A stretch of DNA of 33,195 bases from Pseudomonas sp. GM48 (GCF_000282335.1 NZ_AKJM01000054.1:1-33195); one strand, 5' to 3'; shown: positions 7,170-16,107, numbered from the stretch's first letter. The notes: generated from the sequence alone by a model not told the origin. Numbers and translations: made by a program.

Positions 7170-8129
7170 TCAATGCCGGCGCTTGAGGGTGTCCGACGGC
7201 AACTCGCCGAACTGCTTGCGGTAGCTGTCGGAGAACCGGCCCAGGTGCAGGAAGCCGTAGTCCATCGCCACTTCCGTGACGTTGCGCACGTTGCAGGTCG
7301 GGTCGCTCAGGCAGGCGTTGATGCGCTCCAGGCGTTTCTGGCGCAGGTAGTTTTTCGGCGTAAGGCCGGCATTGCGCTCGAACAGGCCATACAGCGAGCG
7401 CAGGCTCATGTGGGCCTGGCGCGCCAGCTCTTCGCTGTCGATGTCCTGCTTGAGGTTGTTGGCGATGTAATCGGCAATCGCTTCGAACGTGGCCGTTTGC
7501 GAGCCCGGTTCGAGGCGGCAGACATTGGTTTTCATCAGGCTCAGCATCTTGCTGGCGATGATCTGCGCGTAATGCTCCTGCACCCTGGGAATCTGCTCGC
7601 TGGCCTCGGCCTCTTGGCAAATCATCGCCAGCAGGTTGACGAAACCTTCCAGCTCGCCCAGTTGATAACGGTTCTCCAGGAACCGCACGCCCTGCCCCGG
7701 ATACTGCCAGCGCTGCTCATCGCAAACGGACTCGAACAACCGGGTGGGAATCTTCAGGATGAATTTTTCGCAATCGTTGGAGTACGTCAGGTCCACCGGA
7801 TCATCGGGATTGATCAACAGCAGCTCGCCGGGGGCGAAGTAATGTTCCTGGCCATGCCCGCGCCACAGGCAATTGCCGCGCAGCAACACTTGCAGGTGAT
7901 AGATGTTCTCCAGTGCGCCCGACGTCACCCGCACGCTGGCGCCGTAGCTGATGCGGCACAGGTCGAGGCTGGCGAATTTGCGGTGGTCGAGACTGGCCAG
8001 TGGCCGTCCCGCACGGGGCATGAGGATGCAATGGTTGCCGACGTGCTGATTGACGTAGCCCGACACCGCGTAAGGGTCGGCGTGGTCGAACACCCGGCTG
8101 CGCTGACTCAATAGTTGCGCTTGCATCAT
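7170..8129 (-). CDS. benR: BenR, AraC/XylS-family activator of the ben operon
   Basis: A 319-residue AraC/XylS-type regulator. The N-terminal two thirds should bind benzoate. The C-terminal part carries two helix-turn-helix units, the first around ELARQAHMSLRSLYGLFERN and the second ending in the family pattern EVAMDYGFLHLGRFSDSYRKQFGELPS. Length and sequence match BenR/XylS. ATG at 8129 (or the adjacent one at 8126) is chosen; the frame extends to 8264 only by reading through a REP element. It lies between catA and benA on the same strand, and matching BenR-type boxes occur before benA. An AACAACAA motif sits just before its start. Confidence 0.93.
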   Translation of the reverse strand: MMQAQLLSQRSRVFDHADPYAVSGYVNQHVGNHCILMPRAGRPLASLDHRKFASLDLCRISYGASVRVTSGALENIYHLQVLLRGNCLWRGHGQEHYFAPGELLLINPDDPVDLTYSNDCEKFILKIPTRLFESVCDEQRWQYPGQGVRFLENRYQLGELEGFVNLLAMICQEAEASEQIPRVQEHYAQIIASKMLSLMKTNVCRLEPGSQTATFEAIADYIANNLKQDIDSEELARQAHMSLRSLYGLFERNAGLTPKNYLRQKRLERINACLSDPTCNVRNVTEVAMDYGFLHLGRFSDSYRKQFGELPSDTLKRRH

Positions 8130-8142
8130 CAGGTCACTCTCG

Positions 8143-8150
8143 TTGTTGTT
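8143..8150 (-). promoter_or_regulatory. Crc/Hfq-type motif before benR
   Basis: The benR strand reads AACAACAA, an exact AANAANAA match, 13 bases before the ATG at 8129 and next to the weak ribosome site. This position fits translational repression by Hfq/Crc, as known for benR in P. putida. Confidence 0.55.
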
Positions 8151-8186
8151 ATGTGTTGTATCGGGCCATTCTAGAACCGAACCCCA

Positions 8187-8286
8187 TGTAGGAGCGAGCT
8201 TGCTCGCGATGGACTTGAGAACGCCGCGTTTAGCCAGTAAACACGCGTTATCGTTGACGACCATCGCGAGCGAGCTCGCTCCTACA
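8187..8286. repeat. REP pair between catA and benR, TGTAGGAGCGAGC family
   Basis: A near copy of the element at 1881-1980, including much of the spacer (AAACACGCGTTATCGTT occurs in both). That similarity suggests the pair moves or is copied as one unit (REPIN). Confidence 0.9.
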
Positions 8287-8299
8287 AGGGGCTGCGCTA

Positions 8300-9229
8300 T
8301 CAGTCTTCCAGTGCGCGGACCCGCTCGTGGCGCTGCTGCTCCTCAGGCTGGGCAGACGACTGCAAGGTGAAGTCGAAGTCGATTTCGGCAAAGCGACCGC
8401 TCACACCATGGGCCGCCGCACGCTGCTGATCGTCGCTGAAGGTGATTTTGGCGATCAGTTCATCGCGGGTGGCGTAGGCGAAGTCGTCGTGCAGGTATTG
8501 ATCGCCATCGAGGTTGATCTGGGTGGTCAGGTGGCGATGATCCGCTGCCGAAATAAAGAAGTGAATGTGCGCCGGACGCTGGCCATGACGGCCCAGTTGA
8601 TCGAGCAGTTGCTGGGTCGGACCGTCCGGAGGGCAGCCATAACCCGACGGCACGATGCTGCGGAAACGATAGCGGCCTTCGGCATCGGTAACGATACGGC
8701 GACGCAGGTTGAACTCCGACTGTGTGGTATCGAAGTACGAGTAAGTACCACCGGTGTTGGCGTGCCAGACATCCACCACGGCACCGGCCAGGGGTTCGCC
8801 AGCGGTGTTGAACACGCGACCTTGCATGAACAGGGTCACGCCCGGATCGACGCCATCGTCGAGGCGCGCTTCGCCGACCGACAGCGGAGCACCGGCCACG
8901 TACAGCGGGCCTTCGATGGTGCGCGGCGTGCCGCCGGATTTGCCGGCCTGCTCATCTTCGGCGTCCATCAGCAGGTCGAGGTAATGCTCCAGGCCGAGCC
9001 CGGCCACCACCAGCCCGGCCTCCTGACGTGCGCCCAGCACGTTGAGGTAGTTGACGGCTTTCCAGAACTCTTCCGGGGTCACGGCCAGGTCTTCGATGAT
9101 GTTCACCGAGTCACGCAGGATGCGATAGACCAGCGCTTTGGTCCGTGGATTGCCGGCGTCGTTGAGCAGGCCGCTGGCTTCTTCGAGAAATTTCTGGACT
9201 TCGGCAGTGTGGGAAATCTTGACGTTCAT
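8300..9229 (-). CDS. catA: CatA, catechol 1,2-dioxygenase
   Basis: An intradiol dioxygenase that opens catechol to cis,cis-muconate using non-haem Fe(III). The 309-residue protein has the N-terminal helical dimerisation domain followed by the catalytic beta-sandwich. Likely iron ligands are Tyr163 (GGTYSYFD), Tyr197 (PSGYGCPP), His221 and His223 (RPAHIHF). GAGGAAC lies upstream of the ATG at 9229. It is the third gene after catB and catC on this strand, 55 bases beyond the catC stop, so it is probably induced with them through CatR. The C-terminus ends in a charged Gln/Glu-rich tail. Confidence 0.96.
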   Translation of the reverse strand: MNVKISHTAEVQKFLEEASGLLNDAGNPRTKALVYRILRDSVNIIEDLAVTPEEFWKAVNYLNVLGARQEAGLVVAGLGLEHYLDLLMDAEDEQAGKSGGTPRTIEGPLYVAGAPLSVGEARLDDGVDPGVTLFMQGRVFNTAGEPLAGAVVDVWHANTGGTYSYFDTTQSEFNLRRRIVTDAEGRYRFRSIVPSGYGCPPDGPTQQLLDQLGRHGQRPAHIHFFISAADHRHLTTQINLDGDQYLHDDFAYATRDELIAKITFSDDQQRAAAHGVSGRFAEIDFDFTLQSSAQPEEQQRHERVRALED

Positions 9230-9284
9230 TTTGCAGGGTTCCTCATCTTGTAATTATTAGCGTAGCGAGCTGAGCAGGCTGGGC

Positions 9285-9575
9285 TCAGCGGTCATCGTCG
9301 CGAATGGAAGAAGGATGCCGGCACATCGCGTCGATTTCGATGGCCATGTACGGAAACAACGGCAATTGCATCAGCAGGTCATGCAATTCCTGAACGCTGT
9401 CGACATCGAACACGCTGTAGTTGGCGTAGTGCCCGGCGATGCGCCACAGGTGGCGCCACTTGCCCTGTTCTTGCAGGCGCTGGGCCAGGGCTTTTTCGTC
9501 AGCCTTGAGTGTGGCCGCCGCCTCCGGATTCATGTCGACCGGCAGGTTCACGGTCATTTTTACGTGAAACAGCAT
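9285..9575 (-). CDS. catC: CatC, muconolactone delta-isomerase
   Basis: A 96-residue enzyme that shifts the double bond of muconolactone to give beta-ketoadipate enol-lactone. Features typical of the family are the start MLFHVKMTVNLP, the segment GKWRHLWRIAGHYANYSVFDV and the LPLFPYM region near the C-terminus. Family members are of the same size and form decamers. ATG at 9575 follows GAGGAGAG; the upstream extension to 9638 overlaps catB and is rejected. It starts ten bases after the catB stop, showing operon coupling. Confidence 0.96.
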   Translation of the reverse strand: MLFHVKMTVNLPVDMNPEAAATLKADEKALAQRLQEQGKWRHLWRIAGHYANYSVFDVDSVQELHDLLMQLPLFPYMAIEIDAMCRHPSSIRDDDR

Positions 9576-9585
9576 AATGCTCTCC

Positions 9586-10725
9586 TCAGGCTTGATGAGT
9601 GGTCTTGTCGCGACGGAAGAACGCCAGGCGCTCTTCATCCAGGCTCAGGCCCAGACCCGGTGTTTTCGGCACGTGCAGTTCAAAATCGCGATACACCAGC
9701 GGCTCGCTGAGAATGTCTTCGGTCAGCAGCAGCGGGCCGAACAGTTCGGTGTCCCACGCCAGTTTGTTCAGGGTGACGAAAGCATGGGCCGAGGCCATGG
9801 TGCCGATTCCACCTTCGAGCATGGTGCCACCGTAAAGGGCGATACCGGCTGCTTCAGCGATGCAGGCGGTGCGCAACACAGCACGCGGGCCACCATTCTT
9901 GGCAATCTTCAGGGCGAACACCGAGGCCGCGCCTTCGCGGGCTAGGTTGAACGCATCTTCCACGCATTCGATGGATTCGTCGGCCATGATCGGCGCCGGG
10001 CTCATGGCATTCAGGCGGGCCATGCCGGCGCGGTTGTTGCGCGAAATCGGCTGCTCGATCAAATCGATGCCATTGCTGCCGAGGATCCGGCAGGCCCGCA
10101 GCGCCACCGCTTCATCCCAGGCCTGATTGACGTCGACCCGCACGCTGGCGCGGTCACCCAGGGCTTTCTTGATGGCAATCACATGGGCCAGGTCACGATT
10201 GACCTCGCCGGCACCGATTTTCAGTTTGAAGATGCGGTGGCGGCGCAGGTCGAGCATTTTTTCCGCTTCGGCGATGTCTTTCCCGGTGTCGCCGCTGGCC
10301 AGGGTCCAGGCTACGGGCAGCGCATCGCGAACACGGCCACCGAGCAATTCGCTGACCGGCAGGCCCAGGCGTTTGCCCTGGGCGTCGAGCAGCGCGGTTT
10401 CGATACCGGATTTGGCGAAGGTGTTACCACGGATGCTGCGTTCCAGGCGCAGCATGGCGGCGTTGACGTTGCTGCTGTCCTGGCCGATCAACAGCGCTGC
10501 GAAGTGCGTGTCGATGTTGGTCTTGATGCTGTCCGGGCTTTCATTGCCGTAGGCCAGGCCACCGATGGTGGTGGATTCGCCGATGCCTTCGATGCCGTCG
10601 GCGCAACGCACGCGAATGATCACCAGGGTCTGGTTCTGCATGGTGTGCATCGCCAGCTTGTGCGGGCGGATGGTCGGCAGATCGACGATGATCGTCTCGA
10701 TCGATTCAATGGCTGTTGCAAGCAT
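9586..10725 (-). CDS. catB: CatB, muconate cycloisomerase
   Basis: An enolase-superfamily enzyme that converts cis,cis-muconate to (+)-muconolactone with a divalent metal. With ATG at 10725 the 379-residue protein places its key residues exactly where the P. putida enzyme has them: Lys167 and catalytic Lys169 (FKLKIG), metal ligands Asp198, Glu224 and Asp249, and Lys273 (ALKIAK). This supports the chosen start over a TTG at 10791, which lies in the promoter. The ribosome site is weak. It is the first gene of catBCA and diverges from catR. Confidence 0.95.
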   Translation of the reverse strand: MLATAIESIETIIVDLPTIRPHKLAMHTMQNQTLVIIRVRCADGIEGIGESTTIGGLAYGNESPDSIKTNIDTHFAALLIGQDSSNVNAAMLRLERSIRGNTFAKSGIETALLDAQGKRLGLPVSELLGGRVRDALPVAWTLASGDTGKDIAEAEKMLDLRRHRIFKLKIGAGEVNRDLAHVIAIKKALGDRASVRVDVNQAWDEAVALRACRILGSNGIDLIEQPISRNNRAGMARLNAMSPAPIMADESIECVEDAFNLAREGAASVFALKIAKNGGPRAVLRTACIAEAAGIALYGGTMLEGGIGTMASAHAFVTLNKLAWDTELFGPLLLTEDILSEPLVYRDFELHVPKTPGLGLSLDEERLAFFRRDKTTHQA

Positions 10726-10764
10726 TTCGATACCCGTCAGGTTCTTGAAGTTCTGAGTCGGATT

Positions 10765-10826
10765 CTCATACGGCTTTTTCCGGGCGGCCAATATAGAATT
10801 GGTCTGGCTTGATACCTAAAAGGTAT
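10765..10826 (-). promoter_or_regulatory. catB promoter with CatR box ATAC-N7-GTAT
   Basis: A perfect interrupted palindrome ATACC-N5-GGTAT lies at 10812-10826, the ATAC-N7-GTAT pattern of CatM/BenM-type LysR regulators. A possible -10 TATGAG (10765-10770) with a TTGGCC-like -35 would place the box near -61 of catB, the usual LysR recognition position. The same box lies 24 bases before the catR ATG, allowing CatR to repress itself. The -10 and -35 are inferred by eye. Confidence 0.65.
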
Positions 10827-10849
10827 TCAATTGAAAATCCGGAGGCCCC

Positions 10850-11737
10850 ATGGAACTGCGTCACCTGCGTTACTTTCAGGTGCTGGCTCAAACCCTCAAC
10901 TTCACTCGCGCCGCCGAGCGCTTGCACATCGCCCAACCGCCCTTGAGCCGGCAGATCCAGCAACTGGAAGATGAACTGGGGGTGATGTTGCTGGAGCGCG
11001 GCCGACCGCTGAAGCTGACCGACGCCGGGCGGTTTTTCCATGAGCACTCCACCGCCCTGCTCGAACAATTGAACAAGGTCTGCGACAACACCCGGCGTAT
11101 CGGGCTGGGTGAGAAAACCTGGCTGGGTATCGGTTTTGCGCCATCGACCTTGTATGGCGTGCTGCCGGAACTGATCCGGCGGTTACGCAGCGACGAGCCG
11201 CTGGAGCTGGAGTTGGGGCTGTCGGAAATGACCACCTTGCAGCAGGTGCAGGCGCTCAAGGCCGGACGCATCGACATCGGCTTCGGCCGCATCCGCATTG
11301 ACGACCCCGCTATCGTCCAGACCGTGCTGACCGAAGACCGCCTGGTCGCCGCCCTGCCCGCCGGCCACCCGTTGCTCGCCGGCCCCATCAGCCTGCGGGA
11401 ACTGGCGAAGGAACCCTTTGTGCTGTACCCCGGCAATCCACGGCCGAGTTACGCCGACCATGTGATTGCCCTGTTTGAGTCCTACGGCGTGAGCATCCAC
11501 GTCGCGCAATGGACGAACGAGCTGCAAACGGCGATCGGTCTGGTGGGGGCAGGAATCGGAGTCACGCTGGTACCGGCCTCGGTGCAATTGCTGCACCGCG
11601 ACGACATCGGCTTCACCCCGCTGCTGGAAGACAACGCCACCTCGCCGATCATACTCAGCCGACGAGTGGGCGATGTGTCGCCGGGGTTGAACCATTGTTT
11701 GCGGATGATTGATGAGCTGCTGCCGCCAACAACATAA
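10850..11737 (+). CDS. catR: CatR, LysR-type regulator of catBCA
   Basis: A 295-residue LysR-type transcription factor. The N-terminal winged helix-turn-helix is around residues 18-40 (FTRAAERLHIAQPPLSRQIQ) and the C-terminal periplasmic-binding-protein-like domain would sense cis,cis-muconate. The start MELRHLRYFQVLAQTLNFT and the divergent position to catB identify it as CatR. GGAGG lies six bases before the ATG at 10850. The shared operator at 10812-10826 implies negative autoregulation and activation of catBCA. Confidence 0.95.
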   Translation: MELRHLRYFQVLAQTLNFTRAAERLHIAQPPLSRQIQQLEDELGVMLLERGRPLKLTDAGRFFHEHSTALLEQLNKVCDNTRRIGLGEKTWLGIGFAPSTLYGVLPELIRRLRSDEPLELELGLSEMTTLQQVQALKAGRIDIGFGRIRIDDPAIVQTVLTEDRLVAALPAGHPLLAGPISLRELAKEPFVLYPGNPRPSYADHVIALFESYGVSIHVAQWTNELQTAIGLVGAGIGVTLVPASVQLLHRDDIGFTPLLEDNATSPIILSRRVGDVSPGLNHCLRMIDELLPPTT

Positions 11738-11762
11738 AGCAATAGAACAGGTGATCATCACC

Positions 11763-11893
11763 TGTGGCGAGGGAGCTTGCTCCCGCTGGGGTGCGCAGCG
11801 CCCCTAAAGCCACTGCGCGGTTACGCCGAAATGAACGTATGACTTTTTTTGGGGCTGCTGCGCACCCCGGCGGGAGCAAGCTCCCTCGCCACA
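11763..11893. repeat. REP pair, TGTGGCGAGGGAGC family
   Basis: An inverted pair: TGTGGCGAGGGAGCTTGCTC on the left and the complement ending at 11893. Inner arms also pair (GGGGTGCGCAGC with GCTGCGCACCCC), giving a long possible hairpin. It lies between the convergent ends of catR and the DUF1652 gene and is the same family as 32870-33001. Confidence 0.9.
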
Positions 11894-11924
11894 GGGTCAG
11901 TGTTGCCACCGGATCAGCGAGTGA

Positions 11925-12164
11925 TCAGCCCGAAAACGCCCGGCGCCCTGACTTCATCTCGGTACGCAACTCGCCGACAAAATCAGAGATGGCGCGCACG
12001 CTGGTCAGTTCGGCGGTCGAGACACCGCTGATCAGCAGCTCCACCCGCCCGGTGACGGGGTCGTAGACTTCGATACGCAGCAATCCGAGATTCTCCGTGC
12101 ACTCGCACGACAGCGGTTCAAAACCGGACTCTACGATGTTGCAAAGAACTGAAATAGGCACCAT
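11925..12164 (-). CDS. DUF1652-family protein
   Basis: A 79-residue soluble protein. The pattern FEPLSCECTENLGLLRIEVYDPVTGRVELL, beginning near residue 15, and the later AISDFVGELR are characteristic of the DUF1652 family, which is common in Pseudomonas and has no known function. The two cysteines in SCEC are conserved as I recall. ATG at 12164 follows a GAGG nine bases upstream. It stands alone between a REP pair and the polysaccharide-deacetylase gene. Confidence 0.8.
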   Translation of the reverse strand: MVPISVLCNIVESGFEPLSCECTENLGLLRIEVYDPVTGRVELLISGVSTAELTSVRAISDFVGELRTEMKSGRRAFSG

Positions 12165-12233
12165 GGCCGTTGCCTCGGCGACAGTTGATCGGATTGGATC
12201 CGTTTCAGGTTAGATACACTTTGCCGATTCTGC

Positions 12234-12251
12234 ACCGGAAATCATTCCGGT
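12234..12251. terminator. Possible weak terminator hairpin
   Basis: A seven-base inverted repeat ACCGGAA/TTCCGGT with a four-base loop lies beyond the stop of the polysaccharide-deacetylase gene and upstream of the DUF1652 gene. There is no clear U run, so it may be only an mRNA hairpin or an operator. Confidence 0.3.
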
Positions 12252-12285
12252 TAGTGTTTTCCATCTCTCATTTCTGCACGTTTTT

Positions 12286-13185
12286 TCAATGGGTGTTTCC
12301 GCCCCAGATCCAGTTCCAGAAGCCCGGCAACTCGACCGGTTGCGAATCGTCGCGCACGGTACGCGCCATGGCAGCCCGCAGCAGCGCGGACTGATCGTCG
12401 TAAAACGGCTTGTCAGCGGTTTTCACGCCGGTCTCCCGGGCGCTGTCGAGAAGAATCTGCAAGTATTCACGGGTATGCCGGGCGGTGTAGCGATTGAGAT
12501 CGTGGAACGTCACCACCACCGGAATCACCCCATCGACCACCGGCAATTCGCCACGGGCAATGCGTTCGCGTACTTCGGACATCGAGCGCAGCATGTGCGA
12601 CCGGCGCCGGGGGCTGGCGTTGAAGCCCCAGATCTTGCCGTCATTGGCGCTCAAGTCCGTCAACAGCACATGCAGGCCATGCTGCTGATAAGCGGCAAAG
12701 GTGCGTTTGTCGTAGTTCCAGAATGGCGGGCGCAGCAGGATTGGCGGGGCACCGGTGATGGCAGCAATGTCGGCGCTGCCATCAGTGAGGGACTGCTCGA
12801 GTTCTTGCGGTTCCAGCGAGCGATGATTGGTGTGCCAGGGCGTCGCCGTGTGAAACCCCAGAATGTGACCTTCGGCATGTTCGCGACGCATGATGTCCCG
12901 GCCCAACTCGCTGCCACCGGCCCGCGGAGCACGGGTTTGCACGAAGAACACGGCTTTGATGCCCGGTTGCAGCGGGTTTTGCGCCAGGCTCTCAAGCACC
13001 GTGACGGTCGGATTCCACCAGCTCGACGCGCTGGGACCGTCATCGAAGGTCAGCAGAAACCGGATCGGTGGCTGTGCACTTAGACGCTGTTCGGTCTGCG
13101 GAGTCATTTCAATCGGCGCAGCGATACAGCCCAGCAGACCCACTGCCAAGGCGCATACCGTTAAACACTTGAACAACTGTTTCAT
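12286..13185 (-). CDS. Polysaccharide deacetylase-family lipoprotein
   Basis: A 299-residue NodB-type deacetylase. A lipoprotein signal ends LLGC (Cys20), placing the enzyme in the envelope. The catalytic motif TFDDGP is at residues 46-51, and a candidate metal-binding region GFHTATPWH is near 110-118, with more residues between the two histidines than the classical H-S-x-x-H. RPPFWNYD near 150 corresponds to motif 3. The family removes N-acetyl groups from peptidoglycan or exopolysaccharide; which substrate applies here is not clear. It appears monocistronic. Confidence 0.85.
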   Translation of the reverse strand: MKQLFKCLTVCALAVGLLGCIAAPIEMTPQTEQRLSAQPPIRFLLTFDDGPSASSWWNPTVTVLESLAQNPLQPGIKAVFFVQTRAPRAGGSELGRDIMRREHAEGHILGFHTATPWHTNHRSLEPQELEQSLTDGSADIAAITGAPPILLRPPFWNYDKRTFAAYQQHGLHVLLTDLSANDGKIWGFNASPRRRSHMLRSMSEVRERIARGELPVVDGVIPVVVTFHDLNRYTARHTREYLQILLDSARETGVKTADKPFYDDQSALLRAAMARTVRDDSQPVELPGFWNWIWGGNTH

Positions 13186-13382
13186 CTTTTGCCTTGGGCC
13201 AGACCATCACGGTCGATACTTCAACTGGCAGGAATCCTTTGCCCGTTCATCCGTCGTCAGCCCGCATCGAGACGGCGGGCCGAGGTTGGATAACGTACAC
13301 AGAGTTTGGTTCCAGTGCTTGCCAAGCCCGTTTCGTTGCCACCAACTAAACTGAAAAAAATGCTCAACCAGAGTGCCAGGCC

Positions 13383-14063
13383 ATGTGCGGACGACTGTCG
13401 CAATACCGCGGGATTCACGACTTCGTGGCGGTGCTGAGCATCCCCGACGCGCTGATCAACCACGTTGGCAACGAACCCTTGGCGCACTATAACGCCGCGC
13501 CCACCACGCAACTCGCCCTGCTGCATCTGGAGAATGGGCGCCTGCACGCCGACGCGGTGCGTTGGGGCTGGCGTCCGCACTGGGCGACGGATCGAACGGA
13601 GCCGATCAATGCCCGGGTCGATAAAGTCGCCCACGGCCCGTACTTCCGGACAATCTGGCCCCATCGCGCAATCTGCCCGATTGATAACTGGTTCGAATGG
13701 GTCGATAGCGACGATTCGACGAAGCAACCCTGGCTGATCCGCCGACGGGATCACGCCCCGGTTTTCTGCGCGGCCATCGGCCAGTACCCCATCGGCGGAG
13801 CCCCTCACCGGGAGCACGACGGCTTCGTGATCCTCACCGCCGACAGCGCAGGTGGGATGCTTGACGTGCATGACCGACGACCAGTGGTGTTCTCGCCCAA
13901 GCTGGCGCGGGAATGGCTGGACCCGGACACGCCCAAGGAACGCGCCGAGGAAATGGCGTTATCCCAGGGCGAGGTCAGTGACATATTCGAGTGGTACAAG
14001 GTGGACAAGGCCGTTGGCAATGTCCGGAACCAGGGTGCTGCGCTAATCAATAAAATTCCATGA
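13383..14063 (+). CDS. SRAP-domain protein (YedK/HMCES type)
   Basis: A 226-residue SRAP protein that would form a covalent DNA-protein link with abasic sites in single-stranded DNA and so protect them. The catalytic Cys2 directly follows the start Met (MCGRLSQ). Asn76 (PINARVDKV), Glu105 (NWFEW) and His163 (DVHDRRPV) match the active site of YedK (Cys2, Asn75, Glu105, His160). The start must be exact, because Cys2 has to be exposed after Met removal. It is a single gene, convergent with the lipase gene. Confidence 0.93.
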   Translation: MCGRLSQYRGIHDFVAVLSIPDALINHVGNEPLAHYNAAPTTQLALLHLENGRLHADAVRWGWRPHWATDRTEPINARVDKVAHGPYFRTIWPHRAICPIDNWFEWVDSDDSTKQPWLIRRRDHAPVFCAAIGQYPIGGAPHREHDGFVILTADSAGGMLDVHDRRPVVFSPKLAREWLDPDTPKERAEEMALSQGEVSDIFEWYKVDKAVGNVRNQGAALINKIP

Positions 14064-14132
14064 ACCTGTCAGTAACGACAAAGCACCGCCTGAAAGGCGT
14101 AATGCTGTTCACCTAAGGACGAACACTGTATC

Positions 14133-14160
14133 TGTGCCGAGGGAGCCTGCTTGCGAAGAG
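14133..14160. repeat. Degenerate single REP
   Basis: A decayed copy beginning TGTGCCGAGGGAGC, between the convergent ends of the SRAP gene and the lipase gene. The second arm is not present in recognisable form. Confidence 0.4.
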
Positions 14161-14184
14161 GCCCTTACCGGCGCCTCATTACCC

Positions 14185-16038
14185 TTAGGCAATCACAATC
14201 CCCGCTCCCGACAAACTGTCCAGCCCCACTCCCACCAGCGTCACTGAGTCATTGCCAAACGTCAGCACGGTATCCTGTCCCACTGCCGTGGCATGGGCCC
14301 GGAAGTCGTCGTTCGGCATCACGCCCTGCACCCCGAGAAACACCAGTTTGTCGTTCGCCTGATAGCCGAGTACCCGGTCGTGGCCAAACGCGCCGCTGAA
14401 CAGGAATGTATCGATCCCGCCACCCGATTCCAGCAGGTCGTTGCCTGTCCCACCGACGAACACGTCGTTGCCTTTGCCGCCGATCAAATGATCATTGCCG
14501 TCGAGGCCGAACAACCAGTCGCCGGTTGCCTGCGCCTTCAAGGTGTCATTCCCCGCTCCGCCCTTCACCGACGACGCGTAGTCAGTCAACTGATTGCCCA
14601 CCGCAAGCCCGTTGGCTGTGACGCTGTGGGTCACGTCATCCTTGAACATCCCCCACAGGAAGCCCGGTTCCTTGCTCACGATGCTGCCAATGTCGCGGGT
14701 CATGCTGATACCGCCATTGGCATCGCGAATGTACAGGTTGCCGGCGCCATCGTTGGCAAAGTCGAAATTCTTCACTGACTGCTGCAAGTCGAGCACGTTG
14801 TAACCCTTGCCGCCCAACAGGATGTTGTAGCCACCGGCATCCCGGAAGGTGTCGTTGCCGTCGCGACCTTCCAGATAGTCGTTGCCCTTGCCGCCCTGGA
14901 TCAGGTCATTGCCGTCACTGCCGATGATGAACGTGCTGCCCTTGTGGGTTTCAGCGTTGCGATTGAGATCCTGCACCCAGGTATTGGCCCGTGCCGGGTC
15001 CGAGAGGTTGGCCACGATGATGGTCGAGTCCTTGCTGGTGAGGTCGTAGAACTTTGACTCGATCACCCGGTTCATACCGTCGCCATAAGCGGTGGGCAAA
15101 TGCGAAATCCAGGTCGGAATGTTAAGGATGGAAAACGGCAACAGATTCCAGGCGGTCGATGCGTAGTGGTCATTGAAGCTGACGATGTTGTTGGTGGCCG
15201 AGGCTTGATCGGCGTCGTGCACGCCGACCGATGACGGGTTGAACGCCGAGCCGTCGAGGGCGCGGAACACCGGGTCGTTTTCATAGCCGACGTTCAGTAC
15301 TTTGTCGCTGCTGCTTTGAGTCGGCGAGGCGTAGGCGATGTAGTTTGAGTCCTGGAAAAAACCGCCCCATTTATCGCTGCTCAAATCCGCCAGGCTGTTG
15401 ACCGCCAGGCCGCCGAGGCTGTGGCCACTGACCAGCACATCCTTGCCGGACAGACCGTTGGCCCGCGCAAATGCGGCAACGTCCGCCAGCAACGTGCCGA
15501 ATGCTTCACCCACGTAGTTTTTCGCGTAATCCTTCGGGCCCAGCGCCGCCAGCAGGTCATTGATCACGTCGCCGATGGAGTCGCTGATCTGGTTTTCCCG
15601 TGGACCGCTGGTACCGCGAAAGGCGATGCCGATTTCCGTGAGGTGCCCCTGGGCGTCGTATTTGCCGAGAATCTCCACCTGGGCGCTGGTGTAGCCGGCC
15701 TTTTCACCGAAGAAGGTTCCCCGTGCGTCGACTTTGCCGTCATAGCCCAACTGCGCGGCGGTGACAGGAGTCCAACCGGCTTTCTGCACGGCGGCGAGTG
15801 CGGCTTTTTCCGAATCGGGGTTCCAGGGAATGCCGGGGATCACGCCTTGGGAATCGGTACCGCCGATCAACGCCGTCACCAGCGTCGCCGGCAGGCCAAG
15901 GCCGAATCCGTTGTGCTGATAACCGGTGGCAAAGCCGTTATCGAGGTTGTGATAGGAATACAGCGTGATTGCCATCGCGTCGGAAAACAGCGCTTTGGCA
16001 TCCGTTGCGCCGAGGTTCTTGTAGTCGTACACACCCAT
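14185..16038 (-). CDS. Secreted RTX lipase/polyurethanase (family I.3)
   Basis: A 617-residue type I-secreted lipase of the TliA/LipA/PueA kind. The catalytic triad is Ser207 (GHSLGG), Asp255 (GYENDPVF) and His313 (ISHLP), the same numbers as family I.3 lipases. Two groups of calcium-binding GGxGxDxUx nonapeptides lie at about 373-398 and 493-541. The C-terminal end (DSLSGAGIVIA) is a type I export signal, and there is no N-terminal signal peptide. The length equals that of polyurethanase PueA. It hydrolyses triglycerides and related esters outside the cell. It follows aprF on the same strand, so AprDEF is the likely exporter. A REP pair separates them. Confidence 0.93.
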   Translation of the reverse strand: MGVYDYKNLGATDAKALFSDAMAITLYSYHNLDNGFATGYQHNGFGLGLPATLVTALIGGTDSQGVIPGIPWNPDSEKAALAAVQKAGWTPVTAAQLGYDGKVDARGTFFGEKAGYTSAQVEILGKYDAQGHLTEIGIAFRGTSGPRENQISDSIGDVINDLLAALGPKDYAKNYVGEAFGTLLADVAAFARANGLSGKDVLVSGHSLGGLAVNSLADLSSDKWGGFFQDSNYIAYASPTQSSSDKVLNVGYENDPVFRALDGSAFNPSSVGVHDADQASATNNIVSFNDHYASTAWNLLPFSILNIPTWISHLPTAYGDGMNRVIESKFYDLTSKDSTIIVANLSDPARANTWVQDLNRNAETHKGSTFIIGSDGNDLIQGGKGNDYLEGRDGNDTFRDAGGYNILLGGKGYNVLDLQQSVKNFDFANDGAGNLYIRDANGGISMTRDIGSIVSKEPGFLWGMFKDDVTHSVTANGLAVGNQLTDYASSVKGGAGNDTLKAQATGDWLFGLDGNDHLIGGKGNDVFVGGTGNDLLESGGGIDTFLFSGAFGHDRVLGYQANDKLVFLGVQGVMPNDDFRAHATAVGQDTVLTFGNDSVTLVGVGLDSLSGAGIVIA

Positions 16039-16107
16039 GGGTATTGCCTCTCTCGTTGTTGGAATTGTCAGAGATCGCTCACAACCGGCGCATCCGTTCC
16101 CGGATGT

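Noticed and set aside
10725..10791. TTG start for catB at 10791
   Set aside because: It lies in the promoter region; ATG at 10725 places all active-site residues at the P. putida CatB numbers.
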